DNA of 24,331 nucleotides from positions 1-24,331 of the IMG/VR virus record IMGVR_UViG_3300043395_002136, one strand, 5' to 3'. This DNA is from a virus. Made by a program: the position numbers and the translations under genes. Below, piece after piece: positions 1-7,891 of the stretch. The notes under the pieces are model-generated. The model searched no databases. It saw only the letters and a program-made list of their open reading frames with translations, and had not been told where the DNA came from. Every line of letters begins with the position of its first letter. Position 1 is the stretch's first letter.

Positions 1-141
1 CGTGAGTGAGCCGCCAGCTTCTTCGCATTCAGAAACCCAGCCCTTATACTTCGCCTGCTCGGCCCGCATCTCATCCAAAAGCCGAACAAGGCGCGGCAGG
101 CAACCCTCATTGGCGGTCTCTGGAGTAGGTTCGTCGCTCAT
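1..141 (-). CDS. Small unassigned protein, C-terminus beyond left edge
   Basis: An open frame starts with ATG at 141 and stays open to base 1, giving 47 codons with no stop, so the end of the protein is missing. The visible part begins MSDEPTPETANEG and continues as a charged helix (LVRLLDEMRAEQAKYKGW), with no signal peptide or membrane segment. Its ATG overlaps the stop of the upstream gene as ATGA, the coupling used throughout this phage, and this is the main reason for calling it. I do not recognise the family. It is probably a small early or accessory phage protein. Confidence 0.6.
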   Translation of the reverse strand, partial: MSDEPTPETANEGCLPRLVRLLDEMRAEQAKYKGWVSECEEAGGSLT

Positions 142-404
142 TCGGGTGCCTGCGCTTCGGTGTTCGGCCTACTCGTCCACGCATAGAGCGCGTATTGCTG
201 CGCTGTGTGGTATCTGTCCATCTCGGCCAGATTTGATTCCGCTTCGGCGAGTTTTCTTCGTAGCGACGGGATTGTTTCGTGTCTCAGTTTCAGATATTGC
301 ACCTCATTCATTATCGGCTTTCCGGCTTGCGCGTAGAACCAGTTCAAAAAGGCAGAACCAGACCATGGAGCGCAACTGCGACGTTTTGCTTTCATTTTGC
401 ACAT
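138..404 (-). CDS. Small unassigned protein with C-terminal coiled coil
   Basis: The 88-residue frame has a basic N-terminus (MCKMKAKRR), a Trp/Phe-rich stretch (AFLNWFYAQAGKP, about 18-30) and a long charged helix (about 33-65, including SLRRKLAEAESNLAEMDRY) that should form a coiled coil. The stop overlaps the next start as ATGA at 138-141. Three starts are possible: 404, 395 (GAGAA upstream), or 311 (Met32, with GGAAAG six bases upstream, giving only 57 residues). I kept the longest because the FLNWFYAQAGKP segment reads like natural protein and runs straight into the helix. Function unknown. Its neighbours are small genes of the same strand, downstream of an HNH gene. Confidence 0.55.
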   Translation of the reverse strand: MCKMKAKRRSCAPWSGSAFLNWFYAQAGKPIMNEVQYLKLRHETIPSLRRKLAEAESNLAEMDRYHTAQQYALYAWTSRPNTEAQAPE

Positions 405-459
405 TTCTCGTGCGAGCTAGAAGCGGCTCGCGGTGGCTCATCTTTTTTGTTCGTGGCAC

Positions 460-693
460 TCACCCCACTAGCCGCCCCATCATTCGCTCGAACCAAGCCA
501 ACGGCCTCCAGACAATCGGCGCGAGTTCCGCAATCGAGAGCCGCCAACGAAGCCCGCTATTCGCCGCCTCTGCGTCAAAGAGCCTTTCCGTGAGCGTCCT
601 GCATTCGACGTTCAGCCGGTGCAATGCGTCAGCCTGACGGGCGATGATTCCCGAGAGGGAGTCAATGATTTTCGCGGATTCGGTGAGGTCCAT
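460..693 (-). CDS. Small unassigned coiled-coil protein
   Basis: A 77-residue frame starts at ATG 693, with AGGAAAC about six bases upstream, the clearest Shine-Dalgarno sequence in this part of the window. A longer frame up to 738 exists but its start has no such site. The protein (MDLTESAKIIDSLSGI...) is mostly helical and charged, with a likely coiled coil across residues 10-50 and a hydrophobic Trp-containing tail (LAPIVWRPLAWFERMMG) that could be amphipathic or membrane-associated. It has no catalytic motif and I do not recognise the family. It leads the leftward group of small genes that leaves the window at base 1. Confidence 0.6.
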   Translation of the reverse strand: MDLTESAKIIDSLSGIIARQADALHRLNVECRTLTERLFDAEAANSGLRWRLSIAELAPIVWRPLAWFERMMGRLVG

Positions 694-861
694 GGTCGTT
701 TCCTGCCAAACGATTACAGTAGTTCGACGGTTTCGCAAGCCTCGTTTGGCGGTTTTTCGGCGGATGTCCTATATTCTCAATAATGCGCGGAATCGCTCAC
801 GTTTGATAATTCCCCGGAGAGGAGGGAGTTGTGGCGGATTCTCAGGGAGAGTGGAGAAAAA

Positions 862-925
862 TGCGCGGTGCAAGGTTCGAACTTGCGAGCCTTTATTTGC
901 TTGGAGTTTTGCAATCCGCCATCCG
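862..925 (-). pseudogene. tRNA-like relic (T arm plus 3' acceptor strand)
   Basis: On the minus strand, bases 886-870 form a perfect T arm: a GCAAG/CTTGC stem of five pairs around the seven-base loop TTCGAAC. It is followed by seven bases (ACCGCGC) and an A, as expected for the 3' acceptor strand and discriminator. Upstream, CGGATTGCAAAA resembles the anticodon arm of tRNA-Cys (GCA). The opposite stem strand does not pair well, no matching 5' acceptor strand (GCGCGGT) is found, and the gap between the two arms is too long for a class I tRNA. It is either a decayed tRNA, a captured tRNA 3' end such as an attachment core, or chance. CCA is not encoded. Confidence 0.3.
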
Positions 926-1144
926 TAATGCGTAACTCGCTGAGGTTGCGGGAGAAGTTTATGTGCATGAAGTCGCTCTCTGCGTTCGAAAGCCTAACGG
1001 AATGGGCCATGGTTTGTAGTAGATAGGACGTTATACGGCGGTTTATCGGCGGTTGACGGTCTCGTGAATATCGGGTAATCTTGAAAATCATGCATTGCCC
1101 CTTCATTTCGTGCGTTTCGCCTCGATTTTGGGCGGGATTTTACG

Positions 1145-1180
1145 CCAAACGTTCGGAGTCCTGCCCCAAACGTTCGGAGT
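1145..1180. repeat. Two 15-base direct repeats, 21-base period
   Basis: CCAAACGTTCGGAGT occurs exactly at 1145-1159 and again at 1166-1180. The 21-base spacing puts both copies on the same face of the helix, and each holds the palindrome AACGTT. The repeats lie just downstream of the HNH stop (1201). The arrangement fits a protein-binding iteron or operator pair, but no partner is identified. Confidence 0.6.
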
Positions 1181-1200
1181 TCAAACCCCTCGCGATCCTC

Positions 1201-1524
1201 TCAGGAGTGAGAGGGAAGCGGGAAAAGTTGCATCTGCCCAACCTCTATCCGTTCCTTGCGCCTTTGCGCTCGCGCTCGCATGTCGTGCCGGTTGTGGCAA
1301 CGTTGACAGAGTGCCGCGAGATTTAGAAGGCTGGACGATTCGGGCCTGTCGTCGTGGACGTGCGCAACAGTCAGCACAACTTTAGAGCCTGTGATCGGAT
1401 GAGGCTGGTAATTTTCGCACCCGCACCACTCGCAACGATTACGTGCCCGGTAGAAGCGTACAAACCGCGAGCGAGCAGCCCAGTCTTTTGGATAGCGAGA
1501 CTTGTTTTCTGGGCGGATCGGCAT
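1201..1524 (-). CDS. HNH endonuclease
   Basis: A 107-residue protein with the full metal-finger HNH layout: CEWC at 31-34, the catalytic AHVHD at 54-58, Asn68 in LLNLAALC, and CQRCHNRH at 73-80. This is a single compact HNH domain with a basic C-terminal tail (RARAQRRKERIEV). Family members cut DNA with one metal ion. Free-standing phage copies act in packaging, in host DNA breakdown or as homing enzymes, and sequence alone does not separate these roles. I chose ATG 1524 because a domain-like sequence starts there; the open frame continues to 1554. It is not next to the terminase here, so a packaging role is less obvious. Its promoter probably lies in 1525-1690. Confidence 0.85.
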   Translation of the reverse strand: MPIRPENKSRYPKDWAARSRFVRFYRARNRCEWCGCENYQPHPITGSKVVLTVAHVHDDRPESSSLLNLAALCQRCHNRHDMRARAQRRKERIEVGQMQLFPLPSHS

Positions 1525-1633
1525 TACGTCAACTTCGCCGGAAAATTGAAACACGGCAACTGTAAAGCAATCCTTACAAGTTCCCCGTGGAACAAACGAG
1601 AAGTGTCGGTTTAGTGAACCTTTAGGATGCCAC

Positions 1634-1662
1634 CTGTCGAAAATCCTTAGAAAAATCGACAG
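1634..1662. promoter_or_regulatory. Perfect inverted repeat, operator-like
   Basis: CTGTCGA at 1634-1640 and TCGACAG at 1656-1662 form a perfect seven-base inverted repeat with a 15-base A-rich spacer. Half-site centres are 22 bases apart, about two helical turns. It lies between the HNH start (minus) and the 41-residue ORF (plus), a place where divergent control would be expected. No T-run follows on either strand, so a terminator is unlikely. A shorter palindrome, GTTCC-ccgt-GGAAC, lies at 1580-1593. Confidence 0.45.
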
Positions 1663-1691
1663 ATGTTCAGCCTGACGAACAAACGAACACC

Positions 1692-1817
1692 ATGGAAACC
1701 GTCCGCTATATCCTGCTAGGCATTGCCGGAATCATCGTCCTCCAGGCAATCAACATCACATTCGGGCTAGTCGCCTTCACGGTTCGCCGATGGATCGACA
1801 AGGCGAAGGGGCGCTAG
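1692..1817 (+). CDS. 41-residue single-span membrane protein (candidate)
   Basis: ATG 1692 opens a 41-codon frame: a short N-terminus, one hydrophobic helix (about residues 6-29, including YILLGIAGIIVLQAI) and a basic tail (RRWIDKAKGR). That composition is typical of small phage membrane proteins, with the positive end predicted to be cytoplasmic. There is no Shine-Dalgarno site, but AAACGAAC sits a few bases before ATG, as in front of several other genes of this phage. Its stop (1815-1817) interlocks with the stop of the convergent giant gene (1814-1816). It is the only complete plus-strand gene candidate in the window. A holin-like or regulatory role is conceivable but not shown. Confidence 0.45.
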   Translation: METVRYILLGIAGIIVLQAINITFGLVAFTVRRWIDKAKGR

Positions 1818-4800
1818 AGCACCCCAGCCCGCCGCCATTCCGCCCGCTTCGCCCGCTTCTCCTCATCGGACAAGCCCTTGAGGAGTTCATCCATGTAGGC
1901 TTTCCGCGCACCAGAGGCAACGCCTAGCCCCCGCAGCTTGCGGATTTCCTTGGAGTCCTCCGCCTTCTTCTCTTTCGGCTCCCTGGTTTTCTCGAACGTT
2001 TCTTCCGCCCGATCCGCCGCCAGCTTCGCCCTCCCCTCCTTGGTCGTGGCAACTAGAGCGTCGTCCACGTTATCGTCAAGGCCAAGGCTCCCCATAGTCC
2101 TTGCCGCCGCATCATAGAGCAAGGCCGCGCCGCCCGTGAAGCGTGAGACGGCCCGCGTAAGATCGTTCGTGAATTTTGCCACGTCTTCCACGGTGATTCC
2201 GTCCGCCGCAGCTTCCAGCAATTGCCTGCCTTCTCGGAAAAGTTTCTGCCCCTCCGCGACGATTGGCATTGGCTTGGAAAACGCCGGGACTCCCCATAGC
2301 TCCCGTATGCCGAGGTCAAGGAATTGACCGAAAACGTAGATGCCGGAAAGCGGTCCAAGCGTCATGGCAACGCCCCAGTTGCGGGGGTTCAAAGCCTCTT
2401 CCCGGTCATCATCGTCGCCGGTCAAGAGCTTGAGAGAGGCAACCGCCGTTTGCCACAATGCCGGGAGGATGATATGTCCGATGATGATGCGCTTCGCGAG
2501 TTCCTTCTTAGCGTCCGCCCGTCCCGCTTGCACGTCGCCAACCGCTTCCCAGGTCGCCAAGTAATACTTTCGAGCGTTCCCGAGAAACGTCGTGAAGAGC
2601 CGTTCCCAGCTAGAGCCCATTTCATTCGGGCTCATGTCCTTCACGTTGCCGCCAGTCTGGTAAAGCTCCGTCATGGATTCGAGCGCGTAAACGCCTTCTT
2701 CGTGCGCCTCCGCTTCCGTCGCGCCGTTCCGAAGAGCCGTCTCTTGCCCGTGCCGGTAGGCAGCATAACCGCCAACCACGGTAGAGACGAGATCCCCAGC
2801 CCGAACGAACCACATTCCAGCCGTCAAAGCCTCGGAAACACGGGAAGGCATTTCCACCTCTCCGCCCGGTTTCCGGTCAAGGCTCCCGCTAAGAATCGCC
2901 ATGATGTCACGTTCTCCGCCGCCCTCATAGCGTTCCTGAACAAAGGGAATCTTGCGCATCTCAGCCCATGCCTTGCGCGGGTTGCGCAGGAATTCGGCCT
3001 GATACTTCGCGAAGTCTGCCGCTGGGATTCCGTAGAGGTAGGCAAAGGCTCCCGTTGGTTGCTTGAAAATCTGCGTCCAGTTCCCTGCAAGTCCGGCGAA
3101 GACTGTGTTACGTCTTAGCCTGTCAACGATCGGAACCACCCTGGCCGTCTTGTTTCCGCGATCCGCGAAGTATTGCAGGAAGTCTTGAACGGCTTTGTTC
3201 AGCCCTTTCCCGTAATATCGAGTAATCGCTTGCTGGCTGTCCCGATGCCCGAGGGTTGCGCGAAGCTCCCTCACCGGGGAAGCGAAGGCGATGAAGTGAG
3301 CTTGTTGCGCGACGTGACGAGTGTAGGTCGCCAATGCGCCAACCTCGAAATTCGGTTCCGCCCGATGGGTTGGAAGACGCGAGAAGGTGAAGCCGGGAGA
3401 AAGCGAGCCGCCGCCTTGCACGTCCGACCCAAATTCCATGCCGGGTTTCTGGTTGGCGTGAAAGTAGCTCATCGGAGTGTAATTCCGAATCTTGGGAAGG
3501 TCCGCCCCATATATGCGCCGGTAAACCTCGTTCAAAGCGTCGTAACCTGATTCATATTTCTCCGTCAGGAAGTCGCGCAACGCCTTCGCCTCTGGAGTCA
3601 ACCAAGCCTCTAGCTCAGCCATGAACCGCTCATCATAGCCATGGTATTCCATGATGGGTCTCACGTCCTCTTGCCGGTAGCTCATCGTGATCCGCACGGC
3701 TTGGGACTGGCTTAACCGTTGCGGAACCATGCGAGCCTTGGTGAGATCCGTAAGATCGACGCCCTGCAAGCTCTTCCTGGCTCTCAGCCCGCGAAGTTTC
3801 GCCTCTTGCCCCCGCTGGATTTTAAGCAACTCAACAAGCTCTTCTTGTGAACGCCCCTCCGTTAGCGCCGCTTCATGTTCTGCCTTGGCTTCTGCCACGC
3901 TAGACTCCGCCGCCGCAATCGCGGAGTCGTGGTCGTCAAGAGCCTCAAGAATCGCCCGTTCCTGCCCCTCAGTGAATCCGCCCTCTTCCCGCTTGATTGC
4001 GCCACTACGCAACCCGCGAGCCGTCACAAGGGGAATATCCCGCTTCAACCTAGCCTCTGCCGGAATCTCCAGCCGTTCAATCCCTGTGTCTTGATGCTCG
4101 TCAAACTTCGCCCATGCCCGCTTTAGCTGGAACTTCCAGCGTCTCTTTGTGGTATCAATGCCGGAAACCCCTGCGAGGAATTCCGCAAGTTCCGTTTCCG
4201 CCCGCGCCTGCGTCCGTTCCATTACGCGAGTCGCACGGTGGACGAGTCGAGTGCCCCAACTAACAAGCTCGCTTCCCATATGCCCGGTAGCGGTATCCGC
4301 CCGAGAGATCCGGTTGAGAAGGTAACTCCAATCAAGGTTTCCGATCCCGAGGTTTTCCAGGGCACGGCGAAGCGTCCCTTTCTCGTCCTCTGCCGTTGTG
4401 CCTTGGCTAGAGTCGCGCCACCCTTGCCCTCCCTCAATGCTGCCCTTGATGATGCGCCCGCGTTGGTCCGCCTCTTCCTGCAACCGTGTTTCGTCCGCCG
4501 CCTTCCAGGCCAGCTTCCCTTCCTCGATCAGCCCGCGAATGTCATCAACTGCCTGGAATAGCTCGTCAGCGTTGCGCCCTTCCAAGTTCCCGAACCGGAG
4601 AAGGTGGAGCATTTCCGCCGATGCCGTAGCGTGTTCCTCCGGGTCCGTGATAGTGTCAACGGAAACGGTTAGGGTCGCCAGCCTTTCGGCTACAGCCTCG
4701 CCTGACATGTTCGCAACCTTCTCAATGTTGGCAAGCTCCGCCATCACTTCCGGCCCGAAGCCTTTAGTCCGCCTCTTCGCGTCCAGTCTAACCTTGCCGA

Positions 4801-7800
4801 TTGCGAAGAGCTTGTCAGCGTCGAGTAGAAGAATGTTCTTTGCGTGTTTCTCAAGCAATCTAGAAGCCTTTTCCGTCGCTCGCTCAAGCCGTTCCGCTCG
4901 CTTCTTTGGCGTCCCTGTCTTGACGAGCTTAGCCCATCCGCCCATCTGCCCGCGCAACTCTTTGGGCATAGCGGAAACGATCCGTTCCAAGGTCCGCACT
5001 TGCTCAATCAGCTTGAGCCGTCGCGCCATTTCCGTCGCTGGACGTGCCGTGCCCCTGTCTTTCCTAGCCTCCCGCTCTAACTCCGCAAGCTCTTCCCGAT
5101 GCTCGCGCAACGTCTCCCGAGTCACACGGGGAGCCTTAGCCTTGCGCCCGAGGGTGTAGTTTACTCCTTGGACGTCGCCTCTCCCGCTTCCGCCGCCTTC
5201 ATCGCCTCGTAAGCCCTCCGCTCCTCCTCCGTCATTTGCTCTAGGATTTGGGAAAGGGTTTGCTTCTCGCCATTCGGCGGCGAGTTCTGAGAATCGTTCG
5301 AAGTTTCCATTGATAAATTCCTCTGACGTTTGATAGCCTAATTCCCGAGCCTTCGCAAGTAGCCATGGACCCTGTCGTTTGGCGTCTTCCCTAAGCCATT
5401 CGGCGGAGGGTCTGCCCATCGTGAACAACGGCCCGCGAATCTTCCCCTCCCCATCCCCTCTCCGCTGAGAGTCCGCGAACCGTTCCACAACGGAGTCGCT
5501 TACATCGTTCTCCGCAAGGTAATCGTCAGCCTTTGCCGGGTCCGCCAGCATCTTGCCAAGGTCAGCCGCTTCACCAGCCGAGAGTCCCGCGTACGGATCA
5601 TACTTTCCGCCCTCCAGTCCCGAGGCTTGCGCCAAAGCAGATTCAAACCGGGGAGTCACCGCTCCCGCCTTGATCGCACGCTCTAGCCGGATTGCCCGAG
5701 AAACCATTTCACTCATGTATTCCCCAAGCCGCGCGAAGAATTCGCGAACCTTCGCCGGGAGGCTCTTTGCAGCCGGAGCCTTTCCGGCCAAGTAGTCAAC
5801 CGCGTAATCAGAAGCCCATTCAATCAAGCCCTCGTCCGTCTCCGCGTGAGTGTCAGCTTCACCCGCAAACTTCTCGATTTCCGCCCGAGCCTCACGCAAC
5901 TCCGAAATGGTGAACGTCCCGGAATCGTTCGCAACGCGAAACCATTCCTGCGCCTTCTCCCGCGCGAACACAAGGGGGGAGGTTTTGCCCTCAACGATTG
6001 CGATTGCTCCGCGCTCAATTTGCCCTTCACGCTCCCGCCAGTTTGCGCCAAGAATCTGCAAGTCATCCGGGGAAACGTCCTTCGCTACCGCAGAAGCGCC
6101 CGCTTCCCGTGCCGCTGGTGTAGCTTCTGGAATTGCCTCAGAAAGCTCCCGCGAAGTCTTGAAGAGCGTCACCCTTGACGGTGCCTCTCCCCTACTCTTC
6201 GAAAGCTCTTCGTGATGCGCCACCAGTTCAGGAAGCGCCATTCCCGTGAGATCCGGTTCAACGGTAACGTCTTTCGTCTTCTCGCGGAACGCTTCGCGAA
6301 TCGTCTTGATATTCGCGTTATCCTTCACGCCCAGCACTCCGCGAAGCCGCCGCTTTTCATCCGTGGAAAGCTCGTTTTGCCAATGCTCCGCAAATTCCTC
6401 GTCAGTTGCATCACGTAAGGCAACCTGATCTTCAGGGCCCATCCCCACCTTCTCAAATGGGGTAAGCTCCCTGCCCGCTTCTTCCGTCTCAGCTTCCTCG
6501 CCGAGCATGACGGACGCTTCCTTCAACTGCGCATTGCTCGCCGTTGCTTCCGTAAGAGCCTCCCGAGCTTTGCCCTGCCATTCTTCAATCAACCGCTTCG
6601 CTTCCTCCTTCTGTTTGTCGCTCGCCGCTTCCGAGTCAATCACCGATTGCGCACTTGCAAGGGCAGGGTGCGAGCCGTCGAGAACCTTCGTTGCCGTTTC
6701 AATCGTGAAATCGTTGACGGCTTTCTTGGCCTTTGCCAACACGATAGCGTCAGACCGTTCCATGCCGGACATTGCAACCCCAAGGATTGCGCCTAGGGCG
6801 AACTCTTCGCCGCGCCTAGCTGGGCCCAGAGGGTTGCGGTCAGGGTCGATTTTCAGGCCAAGCTCTACCAAGTCGTTCAGAAGTCCCGCCGTAGCTTCCT
6901 GCAAACCTTCTGATCCGCCCGAGAAGATAGCCTTGAGTGCCACGCCCTGCGCTGCCTCTCCAATTGCCGTGTTGCGCAATAGTTTCGTTGCCGTGCCGGA
7001 ACCAAGACCGAAAGCCTCGGACATGCCAACAAGGGCTTGCAGCTTCATTGAGCGTTCCGTTTGGAACTCGTTCGCCCCTTGCGCCTCTGCCGATTGGCGA
7101 GCCGCTTCAGCGCCAGCCGCCGCACCGGCTACCGCCATGCCCCTAGGTCCGGCAAGTCTTCCAACGGTGATAAAGCCCAAAGCATTCCCCGCGCCACTTG
7201 GTAACTTACCAAGCAGGAAGCTCTCAACGTAACGGGGATTTGTGCGCAACCACTTCGCTTCCGCCGTGTCTAGGTCTTTCTGCCCATACTCGCCGAATGC
7301 GCTGAGATACTTCCCCACGTTCTCCGCAAGCGTCCGCTCCACTAGCCGGACTCCGTTTTCCTTCAACGGTTCGACTATTACTTCGCCGTCCTCTTCCCTG
7401 ACGCTGATCCCGTGTTTGTAGTCGTACTTGATCGCGAGTTGTGCCCTAGCAAAGTCATCCTTTGCCGCCCGATACTCCGCCGCAATCGCTTTTTGGGTTT
7501 GCTCCCCTACCCTTTCGGGAGCCTTGGCCCGCGCTTCGTTCTCGATTAGCTCGCCCGCGCCCCTGACGGAATCCCAAAACAATCCCGCGCCACCAAGGGC
7601 GAAGGAGGAAACCGCAGAGCGAACCGGATTGACTCCGTTATCAATGGCATTCCCGCGCCAGGATTCGAAGAATTCCCGCGCCCTAGCTTGCGCTTCCTCC
7701 CGAGGTTTCCCCTGCTGAGTGATGTAATTGGCGTAGTGGTCCGCATGATCCGAGAGGATTTCCAGCCGCTTCTCTGGCGCGGCCTGTAGATACTCCGGGG

Positions 7801-7891
7801 AGCGTGCAATCTCTAGCCAATTGGCAGGTTTCGCCCATGAAACCGGCTCTTGCGCCAACCCGTAACCGTCGTCCGTTGCTTCGAATTTCAT
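1814..7891 (-). CDS. Giant internal virion / ejection protein (about 2025 aa)
   Basis: The last gene of the virion cassette, in the place of T7 gp16 and larger than it. I place the start at ATG 7891, which overlaps the preceding stop as ATGA; the frame extends eight codons further to a TTG. The protein is mostly charged helices: a Gly/Ala-rich hydrophobic zone near residues 230-390, a possible degenerate zinc-peptidase-like block near 639-702, a Gly-rich linker near 887-909, coiled coils near 920-1010 and 1310-1380, and a C-terminal 600 residues with hydrophobic helices (for example IIIGHIILPALW near 1802) and a basic end. I see no lytic transglycosylase signature. By position it should be packed in the capsid and injected to help form the DNA-transfer channel. 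It resembles the large multi-domain 'polyvalent' phage proteins in style, but no family match can be confirmed here. Confidence 0.85.
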   Translation of the reverse strand: MKFEATDDGYGLAQEPVSWAKPANWLEIARSPEYLQAAPEKRLEILSDHADHYANYITQQGKPREEAQARAREFFESWRGNAIDNGVNPVRSAVSSFALGGAGLFWDSVRGAGELIENEARAKAPERVGEQTQKAIAAEYRAAKDDFARAQLAIKYDYKHGISVREEDGEVIVEPLKENGVRLVERTLAENVGKYLSAFGEYGQKDLDTAEAKWLRTNPRYVESFLLGKLPSGAGNALGFITVGRLAGPRGMAVAGAAAGAEAARQSAEAQGANEFQTERSMKLQALVGMSEAFGLGSGTATKLLRNTAIGEAAQGVALKAIFSGGSEGLQEATAGLLNDLVELGLKIDPDRNPLGPARRGEEFALGAILGVAMSGMERSDAIVLAKAKKAVNDFTIETATKVLDGSHPALASAQSVIDSEAASDKQKEEAKRLIEEWQGKAREALTEATASNAQLKEASVMLGEEAETEEAGRELTPFEKVGMGPEDQVALRDATDEEFAEHWQNELSTDEKRRLRGVLGVKDNANIKTIREAFREKTKDVTVEPDLTGMALPELVAHHEELSKSRGEAPSRVTLFKTSRELSEAIPEATPAAREAGASAVAKDVSPDDLQILGANWREREGQIERGAIAIVEGKTSPLVFAREKAQEWFRVANDSGTFTISELREARAEIEKFAGEADTHAETDEGLIEWASDYAVDYLAGKAPAAKSLPAKVREFFARLGEYMSEMVSRAIRLERAIKAGAVTPRFESALAQASGLEGGKYDPYAGLSAGEAADLGKMLADPAKADDYLAENDVSDSVVERFADSQRRGDGEGKIRGPLFTMGRPSAEWLREDAKRQGPWLLAKARELGYQTSEEFINGNFERFSELAAEWREANPFPNPRANDGGGAEGLRGDEGGGSGRGDVQGVNYTLGRKAKAPRVTRETLREHREELAELEREARKDRGTARPATEMARRLKLIEQVRTLERIVSAMPKELRGQMGGWAKLVKTGTPKKRAERLERATEKASRLLEKHAKNILLLDADKLFAIGKVRLDAKRRTKGFGPEVMAELANIEKVANMSGEAVAERLATLTVSVDTITDPEEHATASAEMLHLLRFGNLEGRNADELFQAVDDIRGLIEEGKLAWKAADETRLQEEADQRGRIIKGSIEGGQGWRDSSQGTTAEDEKGTLRRALENLGIGNLDWSYLLNRISRADTATGHMGSELVSWGTRLVHRATRVMERTQARAETELAEFLAGVSGIDTTKRRWKFQLKRAWAKFDEHQDTGIERLEIPAEARLKRDIPLVTARGLRSGAIKREEGGFTEGQERAILEALDDHDSAIAAAESSVAEAKAEHEAALTEGRSQEELVELLKIQRGQEAKLRGLRARKSLQGVDLTDLTKARMVPQRLSQSQAVRITMSYRQEDVRPIMEYHGYDERFMAELEAWLTPEAKALRDFLTEKYESGYDALNEVYRRIYGADLPKIRNYTPMSYFHANQKPGMEFGSDVQGGGSLSPGFTFSRLPTHRAEPNFEVGALATYTRHVAQQAHFIAFASPVRELRATLGHRDSQQAITRYYGKGLNKAVQDFLQYFADRGNKTARVVPIVDRLRRNTVFAGLAGNWTQIFKQPTGAFAYLYGIPAADFAKYQAEFLRNPRKAWAEMRKIPFVQERYEGGGERDIMAILSGSLDRKPGGEVEMPSRVSEALTAGMWFVRAGDLVSTVVGGYAAYRHGQETALRNGATEAEAHEEGVYALESMTELYQTGGNVKDMSPNEMGSSWERLFTTFLGNARKYYLATWEAVGDVQAGRADAKKELAKRIIIGHIILPALWQTAVASLKLLTGDDDDREEALNPRNWGVAMTLGPLSGIYVFGQFLDLGIRELWGVPAFSKPMPIVAEGQKLFREGRQLLEAAADGITVEDVAKFTNDLTRAVSRFTGGAALLYDAAARTMGSLGLDDNVDDALVATTKEGRAKLAADRAEETFEKTREPKEKKAEDSKEIRKLRGLGVASGARKAYMDELLKGLSDEEKRAKRAEWRRAGVL

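Larger units (their letters stand above)
694..1200. other. Stretch without a convincing gene
   Basis: About 500 bases between the HNH gene and the next small gene. Frames here on both strands are short and read like noise (for example 777-1106 minus and 829-1026 plus). What can be seen is a tRNA-like relic near 862-925 and two 15-base direct repeats at 1145-1180. The minus strand near 770-815 is AT-richer and could hold a promoter for the gene at 693, but I see no good -35/-10 pair. A small RNA or regulatory region is possible. Confidence 0.5.

Noticed and set aside
304-459. Minus-strand GTG/ATG frame of 45-51 codons between two small genes
   Set aside because: It overlaps most of the frame containing FLNWFYAQAGKP, which reads more like protein and continues into a coiled coil with an ATGA junction.
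862-925. Complete functional tRNA gene
   Set aside because: No 5' acceptor strand matching ACCGCGC, anticodon stem mismatched, and the interval before the T arm is too long for a class I tRNA.
777-1106. Open frames in the gene-free stretch (777-1106 minus, 829-1026 plus)
   Set aside because: Both run across the tRNA-like sequence, have no ribosome-binding site, no overlap with neighbours and protein-unlike composition.
2324-3118. Long plus-strand frames opposite the giant gene (also 4398-5159 and 6507-7232)
   Set aside because: They are antisense shadows of a GC-rich gene, Ser/Arg/Pro-biased, with no start signals or domain-like sequence.
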